Assembly: GCA_019914945.1 (NCBI GenBank)
Contig: CM034099.1
Span: forward strand, 23,214,704-23,278,703
DNA: 64,000 bases
Direction of reading: 5' to 3'
Source of the DNA: Typha latifolia
Taxonomy: Eukaryota; Streptophyta; Magnoliopsida; Poales; Typhaceae
The notes beneath the pieces were generated by a model, which had not been told where the DNA came from, did not search any database, and worked only from the letters and a program-made list of their open reading frames with translations. Position numbers and translations under genes: made by a program. Of the stretch, positions 1 to 13,018 are shown piece by piece (position 1 is the stretch's first letter; each line of letters starts with the position of its first letter).

Positions 1-352
1 CAGTCTCAGGACTCTTAGACTCGGATACAGGGCGTACGTTGGGAAGAAGATGAGTTGCTGCTCCGTTGGAGGATTCCCTCAGCTGCTATCCTTGGAAGTT
101 CGACATTTGGACCAACTGGAGGAGTGGAAGGTGGAGGATAATGCAATGCCTCAGCTTAAACGCCTCCAGATAGAAGAATGCTATTACCTCCGGGAGCTTC
201 CCGAGTTGCAATATGTGACCACTCTCCAGGAGTTGCGCTTGTTTGGGATGCCCAGAGAGTTCTGCTTAAGACTCGACAAGGGTAAAGGCAAGGACTGGCA
301 CAAAGTTCACCATGTTCCATCTCTTCTAAACAAAAAAGATGAGCCCTCTTAG
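1..352 (+). CDS. 3' end of an NLR (CC-NBS-LRR type) disease-resistance gene, partial
   Basis: The frame is open from base 2 and ends at TAG 350-352, giving about 116 codons. Leucine-rich repeat spacing is visible in GFPQLLSLEVRHLDQLEEW, MPQLKRLQIEECYYLRELPE and LQELRLFGMP. This is the usual ending of plant CC-NBS-LRR receptors: an LRR unit with 'F/MPQL..L.I..C..L..LPE', then a short charged tail with a W-H-K-V-H-H-V-P motif. Such proteins are intracellular immune receptors whose LRR domain recognises effectors or guarded proteins. The NB-ARC and coiled-coil parts would lie left of the window. Whether the full gene is intact cannot be judged from here; this piece has no frameshift. Confidence 0.8.
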   Translation, partial: SLRTLRLGYRAYVGKKMSCCSVGGFPQLLSLEVRHLDQLEEWKVEDNAMPQLKRLQIEECYYLRELPELQYVTTLQELRLFGMPREFCLRLDKGKGKDWHKVHHVPSLLNKKDEPS

Positions 353-1510
353 GTCTTCCCTAAAAATTAAATCACCATAAAATACTAGACATAATTCTTA
401 ATTAATTGGAACAAATTATTTGACTTCTTTGTCATCTCCAAGATCTTGTCCTAGCTAGCTACTCTTATTCTTGCTGATGTACTGCTTACTGTCTGCGAAC
501 CTTCTCGATTTTATTGATCAGCACTTAGCACTTGTATATTTGGAATTCATAAGAATGACTCTCTCCATGTCACCTAGTCTGGCCATCATTTGGCAACACT
601 AAACAATATCTTCTATGTTAAGTAAGACAAGCCTTTTACATGGAAACTTTTATTTCTTCTTCTTCAAAACTACAAAAAAATCCTATCGAATCCACTCTCA
701 TACTCGTTCCATATTCATCCTTGTCAAATAGATATATTTATAAAGTCTATTATCCTAACATAAATTAAATGCCTTCTTAGAATGGATCTGAATTTAGTAT
801 ATATTTATATCAAATTAATTGGAAAATATTTCATATCCTTCCTAAACAATTTCTCCTCATTACCATATGTAGATTTGCATATGGCCGATATGGTAAGAAT
901 ATAAAAGTAAAAAAAAAATATCTTGAGACTTTTGTCCTTGCCACGTCAGCCTTCCAAACTTTCTTCTCCTTCCAAATATGAGACCGGTTTTAACGTTTCA
1001 CCCATTACGCTGCACAATTACAAATAAAGAGACATCTCATAAGACCGAATCCAGTAAGTGTTCTCGGAAAAGAATCGAGAAACCCTAAGCACGCGAAGGA
1101 ATTGGTGGGTATTAGGCAGTATAAGAGTTCGAATTCTCTTCGATTTATCGTGCTATCGTTGTTGATTCCCGGGAATTCTTCGTTTTCTTTCTTACTTTCG
1201 ATCCATTGTAACGTGTACTGTTGTTCTGATTTCTTAGGAGTATTCTTGATAGAAAGCATCCCATCTTGCCTGAAAGATCCGGTATTTGAATTTATTTATT
1301 TTTGCTTTGAGCTTTCTCGGAGGAAATTGTTCATACTGTGGTAGTTTGCATCTGTTTCGATGTATTCTTTGACTGCTATTGGATAGTTCTCCTCTATGCT
1401 TGTGTTTTATATTATTGGCAATCCTGTTTGTTGTCTGTTTTGCTTAAGTTTGTTATTTGATAGAAACCTATCATTTTCTTTATTAACTTAGAGGTTATAA
1501 GCAGCTATTC
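353..1510 (+). other. Spacer, promoter and leader of the E2 gene
   Basis: No coding region is seen. The first ~650 bases are AT-rich spacer. The sequence becomes leader-like from about 1060, and the E2 start codon follows at 1511. A leader intron is likely: an acceptor-like pyrimidine tract ending TTAACTTAG lies just upstream of the ATG (about 1490). I could not fix the donor; short open frames here look accidental. Confidence 0.4.
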
Positions 1511-3997
<2,487 letters not shown>

Positions 3998-5300
3998 AAA
4001 GGCTCCTCTACCAATCAGTAGTATATCATTCTGCTAGTTAATTAATAAGAGTAATGACTCAGCAAAGTTTGCTTTGTTCCATCTAAGTCATAGATATATG
4101 CATGTTTTTCTTTTGAATTCAGTGTGGTGGTTTTCTATGAGCTTCTACTGTCTCAACAAATGGTTCCGTTAGCATCTAGCGTAATTTTTTTTTCCTTTTT
4201 CACATGGTACTATGTTTAAACTATTTTGAAAATTTCCCAAAGTATGTTTCACTTCCTAGCTAACTTGATGATATGTGTGCTTAAAACTATTTTCCTTGAC
4301 GTTATTCCCTGTAGAGGCTTCATAAGTCTAGGGGAAATTCATCAGTTTGCTTCCATGAGAAATCCAATGGAAGAGAACATAATAGAAGAGAGAAGCATAT
4401 AGTATTATTATCTTTTGAGTTGAGGCTGTAGAGGATCTGCAATCAAGTTATGACTGACCATCTGTTTACATGAGGAAAACCAAGAAGATAAACATCCATG
4501 CGAAGAGTAAGATAAAGACAAATCTCTTCAGCAACATCTACTTAGATGATTCGTAAGAATACCCAACAGTTATTTCCTCATTACACTCAAAACGCCATTG
4601 TCAGTTCTAACAAAAATCTTCCGTAGAGCTATCATCATTAAATGGGGGAAAAAAGAAGAGCTAATAAAAAGGCACAGTAAAACTATAAAAAAGAAGGAAA
4701 GCTAACAATATTGAAGAAATAATTAATGAGTCACATTAGGGCAGAAAGCAAGTTATGAATACTATACATGATGAAAGGCCAACTGCACCTATGTAAATAT
4801 AGTTCCACATGATATTATGTTTATACTAGCAAGAAGCAATCAGAAGAAATGGAGCTTTAATAATAAATGGCTCAATACCAGTTACCAACAAGGTGAAATA
4901 AAGAACCACACAGTATTGTTCTTTCCCAGAAATCTTAGTATTATGGCCAACAAACTTAACAGATAAATTCCATGCACCAGAATCATAAAAGTAGAACAAA
5001 TATGAGAAACTGTTTTGATATTTGCTAAAACCAAGCAAGCCTGACTTACATGAGTTTTCTGCATGATTCTAGGAAATGATAAAGAACAAAATGAACTGAG
5101 CTTTGAAACACATCTCATAGGCTACAAAATAAGTTTCAGAATAGGAAACAGCTGCAGTTGCAACTACATTACAGTTGTCCCAATTCACAGGCTGGTTTGC
5201 AAGATAGTAGCAGATCCATTCGAGTTTGCTGGATGGATAATAAAAACCTTAAAGCTGTGACGAGATGTTGAAGGAAGTTAAGAGTATAAGCAAACAGCCT
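3998..5300. other. Spacer between converging E2 and TMN genes
   Basis: This is AT-rich, non-coding sequence holding the 3' untranslated regions of two convergent genes. No further gene is seen; open frames on the minus strand at 4826-5118 have no recognisable similarity. Confidence 0.5.
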
Positions 5301-7274
5301 TCAATCAATCTTTACTGACGAAAAAAGATAGTGGATGAAAGAGAATGACATCAAGAAGCCAATTGTGCCGGTAGATAACATGATTGCCAGAGCCATGATC
5401 AATGAATACCCGAGGTAAAGTATTGCAGAAACAGGGCCACTCAAGCTTCTAAGGTCAAAGACCAAGTAGTTGATGGAGTAAAGGAACACATAGAGGGCAA
5501 CTGACCCAGAAGCAAAGAAAGCTTTCCACCACCACCTCCAGTCCTCCACGCAGAGATGCATGTAGGTGAGGACGACGGACACCTCAGCACAAACAACGAC
5601 CAGCAAAAGAAGGACAACGAGTAGGAAACCAAACACATAATAGAACCTCCCAAGCCAAAGGCTAGAGAGGATGAAGAAGAGTTCAATGAACAAGGTGCCA
5701 AATGGTAGTGTTCCAGCACCAAGGACAAGGAGCCATGAAGGATATTTCCGTGGAGGGATTTCTCTTGGAATCTGGTTGGTTCGAACAGGGAACTCTATAT
5801 GCTCAGCCCGTGTGCCCAAGAAGCCACCCACAAGGGTAAGAGGCACAGAAATGCAAAACCACAATGACAGAAGAGTGAAGAATAACGAGATGGGTAGAGC
5901 TCCAGTGCTCTTGCTTCCCCACAGTATGAAGTTTAGCGTAGTGAGAATGACAAAAACTATGCCTGGAAAAAAGCAGGCAATTGACCAGGAAACAGACCTC
6001 CATCCCTCAGAGCTGCCTTTAATGGTCCTCCAAAGCCTTACACCGATATATCCAGCCACAATACCAAGGATGAGATAGAGAATAATCATTCCGGTCAAAA
6101 GCATTCCTCTTGAGGCGGGAGACATAAACCCAAAAGCAGCAAAGACAATTGTTACGCCTGCCATGCCCAAAATTTGTACCCCGTCTCCGACCATGACGCA
6201 TAGTAGTTTTGAGCAAGTTGGCTCTCTAAAAACATCACCAACAACGAGTTTCCATCCTGATAGTTCCTCATTCATCTGAGCTTGTGCTTCTTTGTCAAGC
6301 TCCTCATATCTGGTTAGATCCCTCCGGACAGTCCTCAAGAATATAACAAAGACGATACCAGCCAAAAAGAAGATGACCATCAGGGAGTTCATTATTGAGA
6401 ACCAGTGGACCTTTGCACCTTCCATCTTCAAGTAAGCATCCCAACGTGAAGGCCATCTGATGTCACTCTTCACAAACTCAACTGTGTAAGTAAATGAAAT
6501 CCTCTCCTGCTCCCTAATCACTTGAGACTTCTCAAGTTCCAGTGGGCAATTCACAGGTTCAATATTATCATATGTATTAAGCTTCAACATGGTTTCTGGG
6601 TCACGCTTCACACTGCATGGGATAACCTCAAAACCCACAATCTCGTAACCGGACATCTTCTTCTTATCGGTCTCTGAGATCACTCCTAAGCCCTCTTCCC
6701 CAGTGCCAATAATCTGCACATTACTTCCTTCGTACTCATGGACCAAGACCTTAAACTTCAAATGATTGACGATATAATCTTCTGAACTTCCATCAGGGGT
6801 GTACCCAACTGGAAACCCAGTCCACTGAATGGTGACACCATTTTGTTCAGTGAAACGCATCACCGGGAGGTTGTCGAGAATCATGTTCACCTGATAGAGA
6901 TCATGAGTCCTCTGTTTCAAGAGCTTTACCTCATGCTCATTCAATGGGCTCGTGGTGCATAGGTAAACCGACTCATTAACATAGACACGAAACTGGTAAG
7001 GAGAGTTATCAATCTGATCCCCCATGAGAAGCTCCCCCAAGTTCTCAGCGCTCTTCTTGATCCCGCCCTTGGGTTGGCAGTACGGGAGGGTGTAATAGTT
7101 AAAGGGGAGCTCGGTCTCAATAGAGGTGAGGGAATTCACCTTAACGGATATGGTTTCGCCTTGCGAATAGGTGTGCATATAACTACCAGGAAGATAGAAC
7201 GCAGTGCTCGGAGACATGATCAGGAGCACACATAAGAAAGAACAAAGAGTCTCTGAGATATGAACCCTCGCCAT
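5301..7274 (-). CDS. Transmembrane 9 superfamily (TMN/EMP70, nonaspanin) protein
   Basis: One uninterrupted frame of 657 codons runs from ATG at 7274-7272 to TGA at 5303-5301. The frame extends 7 codons upstream only through a TTG, so the ATG is chosen. The protein has an N-terminal signal peptide, then the long luminal domain starting FYLPGSYMHTYSQGE, which is diagnostic of EMP70 proteins. Nine membrane segments begin near residue 295. It ends SSVKID; a KXD/E tail is the known COPI-binding Golgi retention signal of this family, and the pattern is present. Family members reside in Golgi or endosomes and help sort transmembrane cargo; cargo cannot be read here. The length matches the ~640-660 aa plant TMN7-12 group. 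No missing motif or frameshift was seen. Confidence 0.95.
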   Translation of the reverse strand: MARVHISETLCSFLCVLLIMSPSTAFYLPGSYMHTYSQGETISVKVNSLTSIETELPFNYYTLPYCQPKGGIKKSAENLGELLMGDQIDNSPYQFRVYVNESVYLCTTSPLNEHEVKLLKQRTHDLYQVNMILDNLPVMRFTEQNGVTIQWTGFPVGYTPDGSSEDYIVNHLKFKVLVHEYEGSNVQIIGTGEEGLGVISETDKKKMSGYEIVGFEVIPCSVKRDPETMLKLNTYDNIEPVNCPLELEKSQVIREQERISFTYTVEFVKSDIRWPSRWDAYLKMEGAKVHWFSIMNSLMVIFFLAGIVFVIFLRTVRRDLTRYEELDKEAQAQMNEELSGWKLVVGDVFREPTCSKLLCVMVGDGVQILGMAGVTIVFAAFGFMSPASRGMLLTGMIILYLILGIVAGYIGVRLWRTIKGSSEGWRSVSWSIACFFPGIVFVILTTLNFILWGSKSTGALPISLFFTLLSLWFCISVPLTLVGGFLGTRAEHIEFPVRTNQIPREIPPRKYPSWLLVLGAGTLPFGTLFIELFFILSSLWLGRFYYVFGFLLVVLLLLVVVCAEVSVVLTYMHLCVEDWRWWWKAFFASGSVALYVFLYSINYLVFDLRSLSGPVSAILYLGYSLIMALAIMLSTGTIGFLMSFSFIHYLFSSVKID

Positions 7275-7810
7275 GACTACAGCTAATTCTGTCAAATTTA
7301 TAACTTATACTCACAGATCTGTCTTCCCAAATCCTAATATTCCTCAGATCTATATCACTTCCCAGTAACCCTGAGATCAAATAAAGCGATAAAATAAATC
7401 AATAAATAAATAAAAACCAGCAATAGAATATAAATCTCTCTTGCGGCAGATCAGATCTACGCAAATCTTTAAAAATAATACGATGTCTCTAGGCTAAGGG
7501 CGGAAGGAATCTATCAAAAACAATCAAAAAAAAAAAACAGCCACAAACCCTAACCGACGCAAAGATTAGCTTCTTTAACGCCAGATCCAAACCTGAAGGG
7601 GTGTGAATCTAGGGGGGGAAACATAAAAGTAACATTGGAAGCAAAAGAAACGGATCTGGAGGTGGATTTCTAACCTGACGTACGCGATTAGATCACGAAG
7701 CACGCCCAGACGAGAAGAGCGAGGAGGATCGAGGAGAAGCCAGAGGAGAGGCGGGGAATCGAGACGAGCTCTCCCTAGATCTTTCCCAGGGTTCGAGAGG
7801 TTGGAGAGTG
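7275..7810 (-). promoter_or_regulatory. 5' leader of the TMN gene with a predicted leader intron
   Basis: On the minus strand a CAG|GTTAG donor (GT at 7674-7673) and an ATCTCAG acceptor (AG ending at 7371) would remove 7371-7674, a 304-nt intron in the leader. The upstream GC-richer stretch to about 7810 looks like leader and core promoter. This rests on consensus only. Confidence 0.45.
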
Positions 7811-8644
7811 GAATAAATGGTCGTTGGATTAAAGGGGCCTGCGTGGGAGAACCGCTACTTATTATGGACCTATAATTAATTACTAAATCCTCGTGGTTAC
7901 GTCGGCTTATTCTGCAACTCCGCATCTCCACCGTCCGTTCTTTAAGGCGTGAGTTGACCGTTAGATTTACTAGATAGACGGCTGTGGTATTCTTCTGCTC
8001 CACGTGGTATTATTATCAGTTACATCGAATTCGTCATTTTTGTCTTCCATCTTCCAACTCCCAAGTGAGAAGGAAAAAAAAAATCTAAATTATTCATTAA
8101 ACCAATTTATCAAGCAAAATGCAATACTCTTATTATTTAATCCTAGAATAAAAACTTATTTTTTAAAAGATAATATAAATAACACCCTATATTTGATTTA
8201 ATTAATACCGAAACGAACATCTAACTGAATAAATAAAATAACACCCTATATTTCAAATAATATTTTTATATTTTCTAAATTATTCTTATCTCGCTCCCCT
8301 ACATTTGAGATTTAAAGTTATTGAATGTGATTTTTAATATTTTAGATGCTGGACTTGATCATATTCATTGGAAATCAATATTCTGATTTGTACCTAAAAC
8401 ATTTTGTTGTCTTAATATGATTCTATAATTAAGTTCACAAGATGGTCAAATTAGGTATGGCTAGAATTGATATCTCTTTTTTCACGTGAAATAAAAGAAA
8501 AGAGAGTGTTTTTTATTTTATTTTATTTTAAGGAAAACATATTTTATAGATTAACTAATCGATTACAAACGTCTCTCAAAATATCGGATACTAAAATATA
8601 CCTAAGCTCTAGAGGATATCTCCCATCCCAAGTACACTCGAAAC
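7811..8644. other. AT-rich spacer upstream of the TMN gene
   Basis: No gene, RNA or clear repeat boundary was seen. The phrase AACACCCTATATTT occurs twice (about 8181 and 8241), suggesting small repeat debris. Confidence 0.35.
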
Positions 8645-9045
8645 CTAAGCTTCTACCATAGTTAATAAGCCAGTCTGCAGTTCAGTTGGCTTTCGGATAG
8701 TGTGACTAACTTTACAATTTTTATAATTATTAGTTAGATGGATAATATCATCGATAATGGATGTTAAGGACCGGTGTGGCTTAGTGTGGCTTCTTACCAC
8801 CTTGCAAAATGCCAACAAGAGTGGAAGAGTCAATTTCAATTCATAAGTTGGTGTAATTCTTTCGTTGAATACCAATCGGCGCCTCCCTAATTGTCAATAC
8901 TTCTTCATTAATAGACGAATTGTACCGTCCACATTTGCGCCCGGCAAGAGATACAGTTCCATCAGGCTGTGAGACGATGAAACCAGTCCCTCCGGCTTCT
9001 GTACTGTTCACAAATGAACCATCACATTGAAAAGAGAGAGCTTTA
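8645..9045 (-). pseudogene. RNase H-like (RVT_3 type) retroelement remnant
   Basis: Read on the minus strand from about 9037, the translation begins FQCDGSFVNSTEAGGTGFIV, continues with QPDGTVSLAGRKCG and SINEEVLTIREA, and ends near HTIRKPTELQTG. This is the layout of plant RNase H-like domains: a catalytic Asp in DGS, a Gly-rich strand, 'DG.v..aG', a Glu-containing 'EaevlAir.A' helix, and a C-terminal 'h..Re.N..AD.LA'. The last motif has lost its N and AD residues, and a frame change is needed between the two halves (near 8870). Upstream reverse transcriptase is absent. It is a fragment of a LINE-type element or of a domesticated copy, not a working gene. Confidence 0.6.
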
Positions 9046-10841
9046 ATGGTTACATAATGTGATAATTATAAGTTTCTCTAAATTTTTAGAATCAAATCTT
9101 TGAATCTATGAGATTGAGCATATGGATGTTTAGTTGGACCTGGGCCTCTGGGCTGGGCCTTCACAAAGGGAAGTCTACTACGCTTTTAAGTCCTCCATTT
9201 CTCCAATTCCTAAAACCTTGCAGTCCCATCTCGTTTACTTGAAACTTCTTGTAAATATCTCGACCATTCTACTTCCTCTAAACTTCAGATCTACGAAATG
9301 AGCTTAATTTATCTTGGTTGGTTCCAGGAACTGCTTGTAGATAGCATTGATTCTGAGCAGTGGCATCAGAATAGTATATAGCTGGCTTCTTGTCTTATTC
9401 CTTTTGCTTCTGGAGTTGGATTACCACAATTTACTTACTCTTGTTTTGGCTTTTGGACCAACTCATTAAAGTAGCTGAAATGGACAAGTGTGAACTTTCT
9501 GAGTTCTAAAGGTTATTCTCGAACCAAGTAATTAAGTAGCTCATCTCTTCTTTTAAGGGCTTTTCTTCGCTTGTATACCCTCAAAAGCTTCTTATTTGAT
9601 TGCATATTCTTTTTAATAGATATCTTCTGCTTACTTTATGATAACTATATGTCAAAAGCTTATTATTTAAAAGTTGAGAGTAATGTAAGCAAAAAGATAT
9701 AGGTATTTTTATTCTTTTATTGTTAAATGTATTATAATTCAACTGTTGACTATAAGAGTTTTAAGAAATAATGATGTAAAAACTAGGATCCTGTTTAGTT
9801 TTTTAATTTATCTATATTTTATTATATGATTGTAAAATAAAATATTTATGTTTAAATAAGTTTACGTTAGGTTACTGAAAATTTTTATACATAACTTAAC
9901 ACATGATTTATATTATACAAAAATTTAGTTAATATATATATATATATATAAAGGAGTTGTTTGATTACAAAATATATTTAAGAAAGATATGATTCACAAA
10001 TAAAATTTCTTATACATAAATCAAATGTCACATTTTAAAAAGTGACATTTTATACTTAAAACAAAATCCCAAATTTAAAACTTTTAATTTGCTTCTTCCA
10101 AAGATAAAAACTACCCCTAAACCTAATCCATGGGCTAAAAGTGGATACACAGACATCTAAGCTATCATAAATTCTTGTGCCTATCTACATAATTCCCTAC
10201 ATTAAAAAAAAATTCACATCCCCCACCATGCTACATGATGCCCTAACTCTTCAATAACAAACAACCCCTCTTTTGGGCCTCCCAATATTTGTCATTTGTC
10301 ACATCAGATCTAACTTTTTTCACACCAAGTGTAAGTTAACTCATCAGGCTTTAATTACTACAGGAATCTCTGCACACTGACAGTTTTATATACCCTTCCT
10401 TTTGTTTTGACTTGCCAAAGTGGTTTATTCTATTCTAACTCTCACGCCACTTTGGACAAATGCATATCTAAACCGCATGCATTTAATGAGGATAACAGTT
10501 GGGTTAATTATATCTTACACCCAATAATTTCCTCTAATTTTATAGAACTCTTGTATAGATGATTAAATGACACCATAAATTCATTGTGGTGTCAATATGC
10601 ATTGCAGTGTCATGGCCTCCATGATGTGTTGTTCTAGCTATTGCAAGTGGGGGAGATGAGATCACATGAAAGAGCTTGGGAGTGGCATTAGTTGTTTATA
10701 TACTCCTATTAATTTAGTGGAGAAGGACATGATAAATAAATTGAGTTTGAAAGCTATATAACTCTGAGAATGTCAACCATATGACAATAACAAATGATAT
10801 AATGGTGGGTGAAGCATGCATGTGAGCTTCTTTGGTCCCAA
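9046..10841. other. Intergenic, no gene recognised
   Basis: Leader-like sequence around 9160-9300 precedes a 27-codon open frame at 9298-9381, with no similarity I recognise. A (TA)n tract lies at about 9931-9951. The rest is AT-rich spacer. Confidence 0.35.
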
Positions 10842-10860
10842 GGGGAGGGGAGGGGAGGGG
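10842..10860 (+). other. Perfect G-quadruplex motif
   Basis: Four G4 tracts are separated by single A residues (GGGGAGGGGAGGGGAGGGG), ending directly before CCC. Single-base loops predict a very stable parallel quadruplex. It stands alone in AT-rich DNA, far from any identified gene. Confidence 0.8.
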
Positions 10861-11089
10861 CCCAAATTGTAGCTAAACTACCTTACTTGCTTGGTTGGTC
10901 ATTCAAATAGGTATTAGTGCATATATATTGCTAAAGTTTTAATTTATTTTTATTATTCTCATCATATCATATAAATATTTATCATTCCGCGTCTACTGTA
11001 TTTTATTTAAAATAATTCAAAATACTATATCGTTAATTTTTCTTAATAATTATATTTTTTTTTGCTTTTATTATCATACTATTAATTTT

Positions 11090-11375
11090 TTTTTATCATT
11101 CATGAGCCTGAATGCTAGATATGGACTCGACAAAGGGCCAACGGCCAACCTTCTCTAGGAACAGAGGCATTTAAACCCCACCGAGCTTTTAGCTGCCTAA
11201 GTTAAGCTTAAAATTATATGTGCTCCAAGTCATTGCGTTACCAAGCTGTTTCTCTAAGCTATTAACCTAATCAAGTTAAGTCACCAAATCACCAACCATC
11301 AAATAATTTCTTCACAATATTATTTTGGATTAGAGCTGAACACCTTCTTGGCCGTAAAGAATGTATCTACTAACT
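11090..11375 (+). repeat. Dispersed repeat, copy 1
   Basis: It aligns over about 280 bases with 12043-12330. Shared landmarks in order are ATCATTCAT, CTTCTCTAG, ACAGAG, CCACC, AGCTTTTA, ACCATCAAATAAT and CAATATTATTT versus TAATATTATTT. The copies are strongly diverged, in the same orientation and about 950 bp apart. No coding capacity; family unknown. Confidence 0.55.
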
Positions 11376-12042
11376 CTACTAAAGTTGGTTGATTTATGTC
11401 ACTATCATATCATAACCCATATATTTTGAATAAAATGTCTCGAAACACTGTGACATTAGTTTTATCAACTATTAATTTTCATATAAATGGACTTTGAATA
11501 AGTTTTTAGATTAATGTTAAATTAAATAGAGCAGTAGATTTGAAGATCAAATGAGGGGTATTTTATTTTTTTATTTTTTAAAGTAAAATACAGTGATAGA
11601 ATAAGAAAACATTTATATAATTAAGTGTGGATTAATAATGAAATAAAAAGTACATTTATCTTAAATAAACATTAATAACAATGAATCTATGTAGGCGATA
11701 TAAACTAAATTTATTAGCATTGCGTTCCAGTCCAAGTCATCGAGTCAATCACACACCCCCACGTGATCTGCTACTTATTTGTCTGCAAGGCTACAGAAAT
11801 TTTAAGTACCAGCCTTTGACGGGGAGTAAAATAATCAGCAGTAATTACTAGCCAATAACAGGCCGTCAAATACACGGAACGCAGAATATTCCTACATCCG
11901 TTCTGCACACAATCAGCTATTGCTCGCAGATGCGTCCGGCCGGTTCTTAAGAACTCGCCCGGTTCTCCCCAAAGCCATGGACTAAAAAGTTCATATTGGA
12001 ATTTAGAGGTGTAAATCTACCTAAATTTTTTGTATTAAAATT

Positions 12043-12330
12043 TTTTTAATCATTCATAAACTCGAAAGCTAGGTATGAGTTGTACAAAACGTTAAACTTC
12101 TCTAGATACAGAGATATTTAAGCTCCACCAAGCTTTTAACCGCCGAAAAATTACTCCGAATCAAACGTCGTTAAAACTTACTCCAAGACATCGCGTAGTC
12201 GAGCTGCTCTTCCAAACTAACCTCACTGTCATGACACCAGCTGAATCGAACCAAACCATCAAATAATGTATCTATAATATTATTTAGAGTTGAAGTCGAA
12301 CACGTATGAGCTTGTTGATTATAAAAAAAA
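12043..12330 (+). repeat. Dispersed repeat, copy 2
   Basis: Second copy of the repeat at 11090-11375. Its complement contains GGTTCGATTCA, close to a Pol III B-box, but no convincing A-box was found at the right distance, so a SINE origin is only a possibility. Confidence 0.5.
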
Positions 12331-12677
12331 TATAATTACCGAGTTGATTTGTTTTTGATAGAATCTACCTAAATTACTATAATACGTTTTTTTTCTTAAA
12401 AATATCAAATGTTACAAACAAAATAAAAAGATCAAAATACACAAACGACCGTTCTGCCTAATCTGATAATCTAATTAAAAAAAAAAAAAGAATTGCGACG
12501 GACTCGGGAAGGAGTTGAAAGCAGCGCCATAATTGCCTTTGAGCTCAGAACACGGAGTCTGACATTCCGGGAGAGGGGAAAAAAGAAGAAGGAAAACAAA
12601 TAGACGCCTTCTCCCTTTCTTCTTCTCGCATCAATCACTTCATTAATTGCGACCGACGAGGTACGATCACCACCGAT

Positions 12678-12685
12678 CACGTGGG
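12678..12685 (+). promoter_or_regulatory. G-box / ABRE-like CACGTGGG
   Basis: A CACGTG core followed by GG lies in the GC-richer island at 12480-12720. bZIP and bHLH factors bind this core. No adjacent gene was recognised, so function is uncertain. Confidence 0.35.
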
Positions 12686-12981
12686 TCCCGCGCCATTAAC
12701 TGCTTTTTGGCTCCACTCCACTGCCACCATAATATATATAAATAAATAAATATATAATTAATTAATCAGAAGAAAAGAGAGAGAAGGGAATCACGAGGCA
12801 TTTCCTCGTTTATTGTGCCAAGGAATAAGATTGCGACAAGACACCTGAACAAAACATATATACACAGCGTACGGTCACTGAGATGCCTAATCATGGACAA
12901 ATTGTAGTGGAATAATAATAATAGTTTAGTACGAATAGCAATAAGCCAGTAATATCTTGCTGGCCTTGGATTGGGCTCACT

Positions 12982-13018
12982 GTATTTATGTATGTAGGTA
13001 TGTATGTATGTATGTATC
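12982..13018 (+). repeat. (TATG)n microsatellite, interrupted
   Basis: A run of TATG units with two substitutions lies in a non-coding stretch. Confidence 0.8.

Noticed and set aside
5441..6216. Open frames on both strands within the TMN gene
   Set aside because: They are shadows of the 657-codon TMN frame, which has clear family motifs.
10500..10800. Possible microRNA precursor upstream of the G-quadruplex
   Set aside because: I compared it from memory with the common conserved plant miRNAs (156, 159, 160s, 172, 319, 390s) and found no match or clear stem.
12471..12680. 69-codon minus-strand open frame in a GC-richer island
   Set aside because: It starts and ends in homopolymer runs, has no recognisable motif and no splice partner.
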